Shown in pieces: positions 35,838 to 44,500 of a stretch of 64,000 bases of DNA. The translations under genes were made by a program, and so were the position numbers. The stretch's first letter is position 1; each line of letters opens with the position of its first letter. The notes below the pieces were generated by a model that saw only the letters and a list, made by a program, of their open reading frames with translations, did not search any database and had not been told where the DNA came from. Origin of the DNA: Arthrobacter bambusae (GTDB lineage: Bacteria; Actinomycetota; Actinomycetes; Actinomycetales; Micrococcaceae); assembly GCF_030812595.1 (NCBI RefSeq), contig NZ_JAUSSZ010000016.1:1-64000 (forward strand), in the 5' to 3' direction.

Positions 35838-37355
35838 CTACTGGAGCGTGGCGGTCAATCGCGCCACGTTGTCCACGTATTTGGCAAGCATCGGCCGGTG
35901 CAGCCAGTCCTGCAGGGTCAGCTCCCGGCACATTTCCCGGTAACTCGACTCGACGGAGCGCATGCTGTCCACCGCTTCGGCCCCCAGAAGCATCACGGAC
36001 ACCTCCATGTTGAGCGAGAAGGAGCGCATGTCCATATTGCTGGAACCGAGGACGGCTACTTCCTCGTCAATGGTGAAGTGCTTGGCGTGCAGCACGTACG
36101 GCGCACGGTACAGGTAGATCCGCACCCCGGCCTCCAGCAGCGCCTCGTAGTAGGAGCGCTGCGCATGGTGGACCAGGAACTGGTCGCCCTTCTCCGACAC
36201 GAAAAGTTCCACGTCGACGCCACGCTGGGCCGCCGTCGTGATGGCGTACAGCAGCGAATCGTCGGGCACGAAATACGGGCTACAGATGGAGATACGGTGC
36301 TGGGCCGAATAAATCAACGTGTTGAAAAGGCGCAGGTTGTTTTCCGTGACAAACCCCGGACCGCTGGGAACCACCTGGGCCGTCATCCCCTGTTGTGCCG
36401 TATGCACTGGCGCCGCCTGGACCGCGACCTGCAACTGATACTCGAGGGACTCGTCCGTTTCGCTGAGCCAGTCGGTGGCGAAGACAACGTTGAGCGTGGC
36501 AACGATCGGGCCCTCCATCCGCGCCATGAGCTCCACCCATTTACGCCCTGCGCGCCGATGCTTGGGGTTGTTGTAGGAGGGCTCGATCAGGTTCTGGGAA
36601 CCCGTGAAGGCAATTTCGCCGTCGATCACCAGGATTTTCCGGTGGTTCCGCAAGTCAGGGCGGCGCCACTGGCCGTGGATGGGCAACAACGGCAACATGC
36701 GGCGCCACTGGATCTGGCCACGCCTGAGCCTGCGGACCAGTCTTCGGTAGCCGGGGATCCGCAACGTGCCGATGTGGTCGAACAGAAGACGGACGTTGAC
36801 GCCGCGCGCTGCCGCGTTTTCCAACTCGGTGAGGAGCTCGTCTGTGACCGAGTCGCTGCTCATGATGTAGAACTCCGCGTTGACGAACTTCTTGGCTCCC
36901 CGGACCGCTTCCGCCATGGCCTTGATCGACTCTTCGTAGCCGGGCATCAGCTCCACCGAATTACCGTCGACCATCGGAAGTGAGCCGAGGCGTCGGTTCA
37001 GTTCGCCCGCCGACGTCACCCATTCGGGTCCCGAGTAGTTGCTGACGGCGTCGGCGAGCGCCGAGGTGCCCGCCCTCACCCGGTCATTGACTTGCTCCTG
37101 CTGTTCACGACGACGGCGGGACAAGCGGAAATTGCCGAACAAGAGGAACAGGACGAAACCAATGGACGGAACGAGGAAGACAACCAGAAGCCAAGCCATG
37201 GCGGTGGTGGGACGGCGGTTTCCCGGGATGACGCCCAGCAGGACGATGCGCAGGATGATCTCAACAACGGCCCACGCGCCGAGGAGCCAGGTCCACTCTG
37301 CCCCGAACTGAAAAGGAAACAGCACTCCACACCCCACGGTCAAATAACCAGTCAA
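35838..37355 (-). CDS. cls: Cardiolipin synthase (phospholipase D family)
   Basis: 505-residue membrane enzyme. Two N-terminal helices (WTWLLGAWAVVEIILRIVLLG and AMAWLLVVFLVPSIGFVLFLLFG) precede two PLD catalytic HxKxxxxD motifs, NHRKILVIDG (about 239-247) and LHAKHFTIDE (about 423-431). It condenses phosphatidylglycerol molecules to cardiolipin. The ends of this gene and the MarR gene converge with 3 bases between. Confidence 0.93.
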   Translation of the reverse strand: MTGYLTVGCGVLFPFQFGAEWTWLLGAWAVVEIILRIVLLGVIPGNRRPTTAMAWLLVVFLVPSIGFVLFLLFGNFRLSRRRREQQEQVNDRVRAGTSALADAVSNYSGPEWVTSAGELNRRLGSLPMVDGNSVELMPGYEESIKAMAEAVRGAKKFVNAEFYIMSSDSVTDELLTELENAAARGVNVRLLFDHIGTLRIPGYRRLVRRLRRGQIQWRRMLPLLPIHGQWRRPDLRNHRKILVIDGEIAFTGSQNLIEPSYNNPKHRRAGRKWVELMARMEGPIVATLNVVFATDWLSETDESLEYQLQVAVQAAPVHTAQQGMTAQVVPSGPGFVTENNLRLFNTLIYSAQHRISICSPYFVPDDSLLYAITTAAQRGVDVELFVSEKGDQFLVHHAQRSYYEALLEAGVRIYLYRAPYVLHAKHFTIDEEVAVLGSSNMDMRSFSLNMEVSVMLLGAEAVDSMRSVESSYREMCRELTLQDWLHRPMLAKYVDNVARLTATLQ

Positions 37356-37433
37356 AGAACCAACAGTGAGGCCAGCCTATCTGGCGCACCGCTCCCGGCT
37401 GTCCGCCCTGTGGGCCAGCACTAAGCTGGAAGC

Positions 37434-38375
37434 ATGACTTTACCTGCCTCCACGGTCCTCGTTTTCCTGGATCCAGCGTTTGAAAACGGCCGCGTCGCCG
37501 ATTCCAGCCAGCCGCAGCTCATGGCTACCGACCTCGGTGCCACCCGGGGTGACGGCGTCTTCGAGTCCTTGCTCGCCGTCGAGGGGCGTGCGCGGAAGGT
37601 GCAAGCGCACCTGAACCGGCTTGAGAGCTCAGCCCGCGCATTGGACCTCACCATTCCCGGACAGGACGTCTGGCGCCGTGCGATCGATACGGCGATCACC
37701 GAATTCCGCGATTCTTTCCCGGCGCCGAGTCCAGCCGAGGACGAAGTAGTCGTCAAGCTCCTGGTGACGCGCGGCGTTGAAGGCGCGTCGACTCCTACGT
37801 GCTGGATCCAGGCTTCGCCGTCACCCGCGGGCAGCCGCCGGCAGCGCGAGACGGGCATCGACGTCGTACTCCTTGACCGCGGCTTTGACACGGAGGCGGG
37901 CGACCGCGCCCCCTGGCTGCTGCTCGGCGCCAAGACGCTCTCCTACGCCGTGAACATGGCCGCACTGCGCTACGCGCACAAGCAAGGTGCGGACGACGCC
38001 ATCTTCACCTCAACAGACGGCCGTGTTCTGGAGGGCCCGACGTCCACGGTGTTGCTGGCCCACGTTGAGACGGTCGACGACGGTGCCGGCTCGGTGCGCA
38101 CGGTCAAGCGCCTCGTCACTCCGCAACTGGACAGCGGGATCCTCCCGGGCACTTCGCAGGATGCGCTTTTCACGAGGGCCAAGGCTGCGGGCTGGGAACT
38201 CGGCTACGGTCCGCTGGTCCCGGAAGACCTGTTCGACGCCGACGCTGTGTGGCTGATCTCAAGCATCCGCCTCATTGCACCCGTCAACCACATTGACGGC
38301 AGGGAGATCGGTACCCCGGCAATGCGCAAACAGCTGACCGCCGAACTCAACGAGCTGTTCGCGGGGATTGAGTAG
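37434..38375 (+). CDS. pabC: Aminodeoxychorismate lyase (PabC)
   Basis: 313-residue class IV PLP enzyme. RGDGVFESLLAVEGRARKVQAHLNRLESSA near the N-terminus and the PLP lysine in GAKTLSYAVNMAALRYA (K167) are diagnostic; LEGPTSTVLLA and ILPGTSQDALF follow. It converts aminodeoxychorismate to p-aminobenzoate and pyruvate, completing the pathway begun by the PabB fusion upstream. Confidence 0.88.
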   Translation: MTLPASTVLVFLDPAFENGRVADSSQPQLMATDLGATRGDGVFESLLAVEGRARKVQAHLNRLESSARALDLTIPGQDVWRRAIDTAITEFRDSFPAPSPAEDEVVVKLLVTRGVEGASTPTCWIQASPSPAGSRRQRETGIDVVLLDRGFDTEAGDRAPWLLLGAKTLSYAVNMAALRYAHKQGADDAIFTSTDGRVLEGPTSTVLLAHVETVDDGAGSVRTVKRLVTPQLDSGILPGTSQDALFTRAKAAGWELGYGPLVPEDLFDADAVWLISSIRLIAPVNHIDGREIGTPAMRKQLTAELNELFAGIE

Positions 38376-38389
38376 CGCTTTCGCGGCCG

Positions 38390-38872
38390 CTATTGGCTGA
38401 GGATCTGCTCGCGGAGGATGTCGGCGTGCCCGCAGTGTTGCGCAAGCTCGCGCAACATGTGGAGGTACACCCAGCGCAGCGGGAGCGGGCCGCGTCGGTT
38501 GCCGTTGAGCATGTCGTCGAGTCCCAGGGACAATGTCGCCTGGCGTGATGCCTCGCATGCCTCTCGGTGTCCTTGCTGGACCGTAGCGATGGTGTCGTCC
38601 TCATGGAGGATGAAAGACTCGTCCGGCGTCGCGGGAATGCCGATCTCTGCACGGGAACGGCAGGTGATGGCTTCGTCGAACCAGACCCTCTCAACGAAGG
38701 TCGCGTGTTTAACGAGGCCCAGCAAGGTGGTCCTCGACGGCACCAATGACCGGCGGGCCTGTTCCTCCGTCAACCCGTTCAAACAGTCGTTGAGCGCGCG
38801 CCGGTGCTCGTCGATGAATGCCTCGAATTGGGTCCGAATTGGCTGGTTGAGGACGTCCTCGGTAAGCGTCAC
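38390..38872 (-). CDS. DinB/DUF664-family protein
   Basis: 160 residues with the DinB four-helix pattern: FIDEHRRALNDCLNGLTEEQARRSLVPSRTTLLGLVKHATFVERVWF, then LRWVYLHMLRELAQHCGHADILRE, where His residues of the metal site are in VKHAT and AQHCGHAD. The family contains metal-dependent hydrolases and thiol transferases; the role here is unknown. It is convergent with pabC. Confidence 0.88.
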   Translation of the reverse strand: MTLTEDVLNQPIRTQFEAFIDEHRRALNDCLNGLTEEQARRSLVPSRTTLLGLVKHATFVERVWFDEAITCRSRAEIGIPATPDESFILHEDDTIATVQQGHREACEASRQATLSLGLDDMLNGNRRGPLPLRWVYLHMLRELAQHCGHADILREQILSQ

Positions 38873-38977
38873 GGTTGCACCTATGTTTCCGTCGGGCAGG
38901 GATTCAGTCAGGATCGACGTGATCCGAGCTTAGCGTCCCTGGCCTGAGGGTTGTATGCCGTGGAATAGAATCCGATC

Positions 38978-40177
38978 ATGCGTCTAGCGATCATCGGAGC
39001 GGTTCTCCTTGCGGCCGGTGGCGTCGCCGTCGCCACGGGCGCCCCTCCTGTGACGGATCTGATGGCACTCGTGGATCGAGTGGCTCCGATTCTGCTGTTC
39101 GTCGTCGCGATGACGGTTGTGACTGAGCTGTGCAGCGAGGCCGGAGTCTTCCTTTGGATTGCCCGCCGGCTCCGTTATTGGGGTCGCGGATACAGCATTC
39201 TCTTGTGGCTGTTCCTGGCCGCCTTCGCGACGCTGAGTACCGTTTTCCTTTCCTTGGACACGACGGCGGTGTTGCTGACCCCGGTGGTGGTCAGTGTGAC
39301 GCGGCAAGCCGGGTTGCCGGCCCTGCCCTTCGCCCTAACGACGGTGTGGTTGGCCAACACGGCAAGCCTGCTGCTGCCCATTTCCAATCTGACCAACCTC
39401 CTGGCCCAGCACAGCCTTGGCGGTATTTCCCCGGGTGGCTTTGCCGCCCTGATGTGGGCCCCCTCCCTGGCCGCCGTCGTCGTGCCGCTGCTGTTCATCG
39501 CTATCGTGTTCCGGCGGGATCTGCGCAACCGCTATTCGAGGATCCCGGTCAGGCGGATCAGGCCGGATCAGCCCGCCGGCTCCGGGTCCAAGGCTGCGGC
39601 GCCGGACCGGGTTCTGCTCGGGTGCACCGCATTGGTACTGGCATTGCTGCTGCCTGCGTTGGTGTCCGGGGTGCCGGTATGGATCCCCGCCCTGGCCGGG
39701 GCTGTTGTGCTGGGCGTAGTATTCGCATTCCGGCGCCCCGGGGTTCTTTCGCTGTCGCTGATCCCTTGGTCCTTGTTGCTGTTCGCTTCCGGCCTCTTCC
39801 TGGTGATGGAATCGGCCAGGCACCTGGGGGCTCCTATTCTGCTGGGCCAACTGGCGGGACAAGGCCAAGGCTTTCCGGATCTGGTCCGGCTTGCCGCAAC
39901 GGGAGCCGCCGGTTCGAATGTGCTCAACAATTTGCCTGCGTACCTCCTGGCAGAACCGTTGGCCGCGTCGCCAGTGCGGATGGCGGCGTTGCTGGTCGGG
40001 GTCAACGCGGGTCCGCTCATCACTCCGTGGGCGTCCTTGGCCACCCTGCTCTGGCATGATCGGCTCGCACGGATGAATGTCCTGATTACGTGGAGGGGAT
40101 ACGCGCTCTTCGGACTGATTGTTGCGCCTCTTACTGTGTTTGCCGCGGTGGCGGTACTGGTGGCCGCAGGGCACTAA
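38978..40177 (+). CDS. ArsB/NhaD-type ion permease
   Basis: 399-residue integral membrane protein with about 11 helices of the ion-transporter superfamily. TVFLSLDTTAVLLTPVVV, NTASLLLPISNLTNLL, GSNVLNNLPAYLL and VNAGPLITPWASLATLLWHDRL are the paired discontinuous-helix regions typical of ArsB. It may expel arsenite or antimonite or exchange sodium and protons; no arsR, arsC or arsA is next to it, so arsenite is unproven. It is followed by a PRC-barrel protein on the same strand. Confidence 0.8.
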   Translation: MRLAIIGAVLLAAGGVAVATGAPPVTDLMALVDRVAPILLFVVAMTVVTELCSEAGVFLWIARRLRYWGRGYSILLWLFLAAFATLSTVFLSLDTTAVLLTPVVVSVTRQAGLPALPFALTTVWLANTASLLLPISNLTNLLAQHSLGGISPGGFAALMWAPSLAAVVVPLLFIAIVFRRDLRNRYSRIPVRRIRPDQPAGSGSKAAAPDRVLLGCTALVLALLLPALVSGVPVWIPALAGAVVLGVVFAFRRPGVLSLSLIPWSLLLFASGLFLVMESARHLGAPILLGQLAGQGQGFPDLVRLAATGAAGSNVLNNLPAYLLAEPLAASPVRMAALLVGVNAGPLITPWASLATLLWHDRLARMNVLITWRGYALFGLIVAPLTVFAAVAVLVAAGH

Positions 40178-40291
40178 ATGCGATCGGCGGGTACCCGAAA
40201 CCGGAGCCTATCGCCGGGCACGAAGAATCGGGACAGAATATAGAACAGTCCGGCCGCTATCACCGAAACCCCGAAGGAGAAGGATCTGCCC

Positions 40292-40894
40292 ATGCTCAGT
40301 CTGCAGGATATCGACAACATCGTCCTCAACGGAGGGATTGTCGTGGACGCCGCCGGGCAGAAAATCGGTTCAGTGGAGCAGATCTTCACCAGCGGTGACT
40401 CCGGGGATCCGGCCTTTGTCACTGTGCGGACCGGCCTGTTCGGCATGTCCGAGTCTTTCGCCCCGCTCTCCGGAGCCAGCCTTGAGGATTCAGTGATCCG
40501 GGTGGCCTTCGCGAAGGACAAGGTGAAGAACGGCCCGCGCATCGAGAGCGACCGCGGCGTGATCACGGAGGCGCAGGAACAGGAACTCTACAGCTACTAC
40601 GGGCTCGTGACAGAGGAATCCACTGAAGATGCCGGCACAGCAACCGGTCAAGGGGAAGTGCCGCTCGAAAACGAAGAGGACGCGAGCCGGCGCCAGGTGC
40701 GCCCGCAGATCGCACAGCCGCTCGACGGGCCGCCACCCCCGCCGCACCCTCACGGCGCCCCGCCGCATCCGCCGCACCCTCACGGCGCCCCGCCACATCC
40801 GCCGCACCTCCACAAGCATGTGCCCGTGCCCCCGCATCCGGGGCCGCCCCCGCCGCATCGGCCATCTGGGCCTTCGCCGGAACAGGGACATTAG
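40292..40894 (+). CDS. PRC-barrel protein with His/Pro-rich tail
   Basis: 200 residues. Residues 1-95 form a PRC-barrel (IDNIVLNGGIVVDAAGQKIGSVEQIF, TVRTGLFGMSESFAPL, followed by VITEAQEQELYSYYG). The last 60 residues are almost only His, Pro, Gly and Ala, with HPHGAPPHPP repeated twice and then PPHLHKHVPVPPHPGPP. The tail is a plausible metal chelator. An AAGGAGAAGG ribosome site lies before ATG 40292. The gene follows the ArsB-like permease by 114 bases, so a link to metal ions is possible. Confidence 0.85.
   Translation: MLSLQDIDNIVLNGGIVVDAAGQKIGSVEQIFTSGDSGDPAFVTVRTGLFGMSESFAPLSGASLEDSVIRVAFAKDKVKNGPRIESDRGVITEAQEQELYSYYGLVTEESTEDAGTATGQGEVPLENEEDASRRQVRPQIAQPLDGPPPPPHPHGAPPHPPHPHGAPPHPPHLHKHVPVPPHPGPPPPHRPSGPSPEQGH
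40741..40810 (+). repeat. 30-bp tandem repeat coding the His/Pro tail
   Basis: Two full 30-bp copies (40741-40770 and 40771-40800, one mismatch) and the first 10 bases of a third. Length is a multiple of three, so copy-number changes would lengthen or shorten the tail without a frameshift. Confidence 0.85.
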
Positions 40895-40943
40895 GCGGCC
40901 GCCGGGTGCGGCGGGATAACCGCGGCGTGTTCGCCAGAGGATT

Positions 40944-41267
40944 TCAGCCGCCGGCCGTCACCCTTACCGCTGCTGCTCCCCCATCTGTAGAGGACGCCGT
41001 AGCGCCTGAATAAGGCCGCATCACCATGACCTGGACAGTGACCCGCCCGGGCTGCAGCTGAACAACGCGGGCATATGGCGTAGAGCAGTCGAAGGCCTGG
41101 TCCTGGGAGGGCAGGCCGGTTCGTGGATCCTGGCCGATGACCAGGTGGACATCCGAGGCGCCAACACAGGCTGCGCTCACGGTGTACGAGCCCGCGTCCT
41201 CCACCCTCGCACTCTTTCCAACCCGGCTGAGGGCGCTGTCCACTGCGCCGGAATCCTCCAGGATCAC
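40944..41267 (-). CDS. Small hypothetical protein, possibly a truncated exported protein
   Basis: 107 residues from GTG 41267; not recognised. Two cysteines (AACVGAS and FDCSTPY) and beta-rich sequence (VVQLQPGRVTVQVMVM) suggest an exported domain. The frame stays open for 20 codons upstream (RYYPRNLVAAKQLLGAGSGR) until TAG but has no start codon and no signal peptide, so the gene may have lost its N-terminus. A competing 155-residue frame over the same bases has implausible composition. Confidence 0.5.
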   Translation of the reverse strand: MILEDSGAVDSALSRVGKSARVEDAGSYTVSAACVGASDVHLVIGQDPRTGLPSQDQAFDCSTPYARVVQLQPGRVTVQVMVMRPYSGATASSTDGGAAAVRVTAGG

Positions 41268-41460
41268 CCGCCCGGAGCCTGCCCCGAGAAGTTGCTTCGC
41301 CGCAACGAGGTTTCTCGGATAATACCGCTACGGATTTGGCTCCCCCATGACCCACCATGAATCCGAGTGTAGCGGGCAGCGTAATTTAGCTCGCCAACAC
41401 TATTGTGCCGTCGCGGCGGCAGTAGTTAACTAGTTGCGGCCGGGCAAGCTGGATAGACGT

Positions 41461-41492
41461 CTGGTGCGCCGGTTCTGGGGCCGGCGCACCAG
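41461..41492. terminator. Hairpin downstream of ornithine cyclodeaminase gene
   Basis: Perfect 12-bp arms, CTGGTGCGCCGG and complement, with an 8-base loop. It stands in the 200-base space after the cyclodeaminase stop (minus strand) and before the small hypothetical gene; no gene is seen in 41359-41566. Confidence 0.6.
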
Positions 41493-41508
41493 GCTCCCCA
41501 ACTAACTC

Positions 41509-41549
41509 GCAGTAGGCGTCGTTCGGGTCCTCGAAGCGACACCTACTGC
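41509..41549. terminator. Second hairpin after ornithine cyclodeaminase gene
   Basis: Arms GCAGTAGG-C-GTCG (41509-41521) and CGAC-A-CCTACTGC (41537-41549), 12 of 13 pairs, 15-base loop. It is first reached by transcripts leaving the cyclodeaminase gene, 17 bases after its stop. Confidence 0.6.
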
Positions 41550-41566
41550 CGGCCAGCTGGGACCTG

Positions 41567-42598
41567 TCATGATCCGATCGGAGAAAGTGCCCTCACCAGA
41601 CCGAAGAGGTCCTTGGGGTCATCAGGGTTGGCGACGAGGTCGATCTCCTCGAAGAAGTCCGAACCTTCAACGGCATCGCGGAGATACCGCAAGGCTGAAA
41701 AGTCCTCGATCGCGAAACCAACGGAATCAAAGATCGTGATTTGGTCCCTGGAGGTCCGGCCCGGCGCGTGCCCGCCCAGGACTTGCCAGAATTCCGTGAC
41801 GGGAAAATCGGCGGACATTTGCTGGATCTCGCCTTCAATCCGCGTCTGCGGTTCGTATTCCACGAAGACGTCGCCGAGGCCCAGGATGGCCGCGTCGAGT
41901 TCCGTCTTCCCGGGGCAATCGCCCCCGATCGCGTTGATGTGAACACCCGGCGAAACCTGGTCTGCGGTCAGGATGGTGGCATTGGCCTTGTCCGCCGTAC
42001 AGGTGGTGACAACGTCGGCACCCTCCACTGCATGGCCCGCCGAGCCTGCGATGGTGATATCGAAACCGAGCGGAGCCATGTTCCGGACGAACTTCTCCAT
42101 CGCAGCCGGGTCGGTGTCCCAGATCCTGACAGTGTTAATCCCCAAGGCCGCCCGGAAGGCCAAGGCCTGAAACTCCGATTGGGTTCCTGTTCCGATCATC
42201 GCCATGGTCCCTGCATCGGTACGCGCGAGTTTCTTCGCGACCATCCCGGACGTAGCTGCCGTTCGCAGGGCTGTCAGCACTGTCATCTCTGCAAGGAACG
42301 TCGGGTAGCCGTTGTGGACATCGGAAAGGACGCCGAAAGCTGTCACGGTCTGGAAGCCGCGCGCAGGATTCGAAGGGTGCCCATTCACATACTTGAAGCC
42401 GTATGTTTCTTGGTCACTGGTGGGCATCAGCTCGATGACGCCAAAAGGCGTGTGACTTGCCACCCGCGGAGTCTTGTCAAAGGATTCCCACCGACGGAAG
42501 TCGTCTTCCAGGTACTGAATCATCTCCGCGATGATGGCCTCCGGGCCTCGCCCAGCTGTCCAACGAACCATATTGCGGACATCGACAAAGCGCGTCAT
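41567..42598 (-). CDS. Ornithine cyclodeaminase
   Basis: 343-residue member of the OCD/mu-crystallin family, which converts ornithine to proline and ammonia with bound NAD. GFKYVNGHPSNPARG carries the substrate lysine and arginine region, the NAD fold is MAMIGTGTQSEFQALAF (about 130-146), and VHINAIGGDCPGKTELD is the family signature with the catalytic Asp. AAAGGAGCGCAC precedes the ATG. An Lrp-type regulator lies upstream on the same strand. Confidence 0.92.
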   Translation of the reverse strand: MTRFVDVRNMVRWTAGRGPEAIIAEMIQYLEDDFRRWESFDKTPRVASHTPFGVIELMPTSDQETYGFKYVNGHPSNPARGFQTVTAFGVLSDVHNGYPTFLAEMTVLTALRTAATSGMVAKKLARTDAGTMAMIGTGTQSEFQALAFRAALGINTVRIWDTDPAAMEKFVRNMAPLGFDITIAGSAGHAVEGADVVTTCTADKANATILTADQVSPGVHINAIGGDCPGKTELDAAILGLGDVFVEYEPQTRIEGEIQQMSADFPVTEFWQVLGGHAPGRTSRDQITIFDSVGFAIEDFSALRYLRDAVEGSDFFEEIDLVANPDDPKDLFGLVRALSPIGS

Positions 42599-42756
42599 GT
42601 GCGCTCCTTTCCCTCATAAGCACTGTTGCAATGAGGCTACGGAGGAGCGATATGCATCCACAATTGCCAAAGTACATACTTTTCATTGAAGACATGTACA
42701 TAATGACGAGCACTGGTGCACATAATGCCCATATCCCCGCAAGCGTCACGCGGGCA

Positions 42757-43188
42757 CTACCTCAAGACGGAGCTGAGCAACAGGCTGGTCTCGCTGTTCA
42801 CGATCCCCTCGATCCCCCGGATCCTGCCCAGCACTTGGTCAAAGTCGCGGAGGCTTTCCGTGCGCAGCTCAGCCACAAGATCCCATCCGCCATTCGTCGT
42901 GTGCAGTGCCCAGATCTCGGGGAGACCCCTGAGCTGGCGAATAACCCTGTCGGCCGACCGTCCCTCGACGGCAATGAGCGCGATGGCCCTGATCGCAAGT
43001 GGATCGAGTTCATCGCGCACCCTCGCGGTAAAACCAACGATGGTTCCGGAGGAGACAAGGCGCTCGAGCCGGCTATTCACCGTGGCTCGGGCGACGCCCA
43101 GCTGACGGGCAAGGCTCGCCACTGACGCCCGCCCATCCTCCCGTAGGGCGGAGAGGAGCTGACGGTCGAGATCGGTGAGTGCTGCCAT
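42757..43188 (-). CDS. Lrp/AsnC-family regulator
   Basis: 143 residues: N-terminal HTH (LTDLDRQLLSALREDGRASVASLARQLGVARATVNSRLERLVSSGTIVGF) and a RAM ligand domain ending IVNSETSLLLSSVL. It probably senses an amino acid such as ornithine or arginine and activates the cyclodeaminase gene 158 bases downstream; that gap has repeated TACATAATG/CACATAATG elements. ATG 43188 is used for homology; ATG 43209 is in frame and neither has a clear ribosome site. Confidence 0.88.
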   Translation of the reverse strand: MAALTDLDRQLLSALREDGRASVASLARQLGVARATVNSRLERLVSSGTIVGFTARVRDELDPLAIRAIALIAVEGRSADRVIRQLRGLPEIWALHTTNGGWDLVAELRTESLRDFDQVLGRIRGIEGIVNSETSLLLSSVLR

Positions 43189-43243
43189 AAAGATAAACGT
43201 ATCGCCCATTCCCCCAGCGGGCCCGAGTCCGTAGGGTATCGAC

Positions 43244-43603
43244 ATGAGCATCTACATCAGCCCCGACTCTGCTGCGTGGTCGCTGACGGCCATGGCGACC
43301 GGCGCCTCGGCGGGATCAATCGATGATGCGAACGGCATGTCCAACTTGGTGAGGGAAATCTACGAGACAGAAGGTTTCGAAGCCTTGTCAGGTGTGGTTT
43401 TTGCCTTGGCTCATCACAACAGCCTCTCGCTGCATGCACTCGCCACGGCCACCGGGATTTCCGTACACGAGTTGCTGGAAATCCGGAAGCATCAAGGTTC
43501 CCCTTTTCATCATTCCCCCACAGGCGTAGCGTCACGGTTCGACGCCCTCCCGCCCCGGATCCAGGCAAGCCTGGAACCGCTCCCTAATGAAACCGAAGCC
43601 TGA
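43244..43603 (+). CDS. Small protein of unknown function
   Basis: 119 residues, divergent from the Lrp gene. Residues 60-85 (HNSLSLHALATATGISVHELLEIRKHQGS) look like a helix-turn-helix. Third-position GC is lower than in neighbouring genes but above random. No homolog recognised. Ends before a good terminator. Confidence 0.55.
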   Translation: MSIYISPDSAAWSLTAMATGASAGSIDDANGMSNLVREIYETEGFEALSGVVFALAHHNSLSLHALATATGISVHELLEIRKHQGSPFHHSPTGVASRFDALPPRIQASLEPLPNETEA

Positions 43604-43657
43604 GGCCACCGGCTCCCAGCCTTCGCAAGCCTGACTGCCGTCCGGTTACGGAACATG

Positions 43658-43705
43658 ACGACGGCCGGTGCTGCAGGCCGCCGTCGTGGATGTTATTTTC
43701 TTCTT
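43658..43705 (+). terminator. Terminator before the SAM riboswitch
   Basis: ACGACGGC (43658-43665) pairs with GCCGTCGT (43680-43687), followed by a T-rich stretch (TTATTTTCTTCTT, 43693-43705). It insulates the methionine genes from upstream transcription. Confidence 0.6.
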
Positions 43706-43784
43706 GAGTAATGAGCACCAGCGCGAAGCCCTGACTTGCTGGTCGGCAACCCTCTCTCCGGCGGGGTGCCTCAGGTGACTACTC
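43706..43784 (+). promoter_or_regulatory. SAM-IV riboswitch
   Basis: The element begins GAGTA (43706) and closes with TACTC (43780-43784) as P1. Inside are GAGCACCAGCG, the conserved CTTGCTGGTCGGCAACCCTC (GCTGG and GGCAACC boxes) and CGGGGTGCC-TCAGGTGA. This is the actinobacterial SAM-IV pattern found before O-acyl-homoserine sulfhydrylase genes. Bound S-adenosylmethionine should lower expression of the three genes downstream. Confidence 0.85.
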
Positions 43785-43829
43785 GGCGTATCGACACTTT
43801 CGAACTGCAAGCGTGACTGAGGAGCACCA

Positions 43830-44087
43830 ATGCCTGAATCCACTGACGAAAAACTCTCCTACCGTCTCATCACGGGCCCTGACACGAAGGAATTCTGCGA
43901 GCGGATCTCCACCGCCCTCGCCGAGGGATACGTGTTGCACGGCAGCCCGGCTGCGACGTTCAACGGCACCGACGTGATCGTGGCGCAGGCAATCGTCCTG
44001 CCCGCGGCGATCGCGAGCGCGGATGCCGCCGTGGCGAATGCTGTAGACCAGCTCGATGAAGAGTTCGACGGCGAGGGCCACGCATGA
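43830..44087 (+). CDS. DUF1737 protein
   Basis: 85 residues with the DUF1737 pattern YRLITGPDTKEFCERISTALAEGYVLHGSPAATFNG, found in small stand-alone proteins of unknown function. It is first gene after the SAM riboswitch; its stop overlaps the rhodanese start (ATGA), placing it in the methionine operon. Confidence 0.85.
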   Translation: MPESTDEKLSYRLITGPDTKEFCERISTALAEGYVLHGSPAATFNGTDVIVAQAIVLPAAIASADAAVANAVDQLDEEFDGEGHA

Positions 44088-44500
44088 GCTACGCAGGCGA
44101 CCTCAGCCCGCACGACGCCTGGGCCAAGCTCGAACAAGGCGCCATCCTGGTGGACGTCCGCACGGAAGCCGAGTGGGCACATATCGGGATCCCGGCAACC
44201 GCATCCGCGGACAACAACCTCAAGGATCCCTTGTTCATCCAGTGGAACCTGGCCGGAGGAGTACCCAACACTCGTTTCATCGAAGAGCTGGCAAAGCAGG
44301 CTCCGGCGGCGGACGGGACCGAACTGGTCTTCCTCTGCCGCTCCGGCCAACGTTCCATCGCCGCCGCAATCGCCGCAACACAGGCCGGTTACACCGCCTA
44401 CAGCGTCCTGGAGGGCTTTGAGGGCGAACCGGACCGCTACGGCGAGCGGACCGTGAACGGCTGGAAGAACCGTGGACTTCCGACGAAACTGGGGAACTAA
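44084..44500 (+). CDS. Rhodanese-like sulfurtransferase
   Basis: 138 residues, single rhodanese domain: ILVDVRTEAEWAHIGIP near the N-terminus and the active-site loop CRSGQRS with C85. It carries sulfane sulfur as a cysteine persulfide. Sitting between DUF1737 and MetZ under a SAM riboswitch, it probably supplies or recycles sulfur for homocysteine synthesis. Confidence 0.92.
   Translation: MSYAGDLSPHDAWAKLEQGAILVDVRTEAEWAHIGIPATASADNNLKDPLFIQWNLAGGVPNTRFIEELAKQAPAADGTELVFLCRSGQRSIAAAIAATQAGYTAYSVLEGFEGEPDRYGERTVNGWKNRGLPTKLGN

Noticed and set aside
40741..40810. CRISPR-like repeats
   Set aside because: The units abut without spacers and are coding; they are a tandem repeat.
40891..41358. 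155-codon minus frame over the small hypothetical
   Set aside because: Its Gly/Arg/Ser-rich composition is unlike a folded protein; the frame of 40944-41267 is more protein-like.
41440..41560. tRNA-like foldable region
   Set aside because: The hairpins are perfect GC stems without a TTCRA loop or CCA-end layout; they fit terminators.
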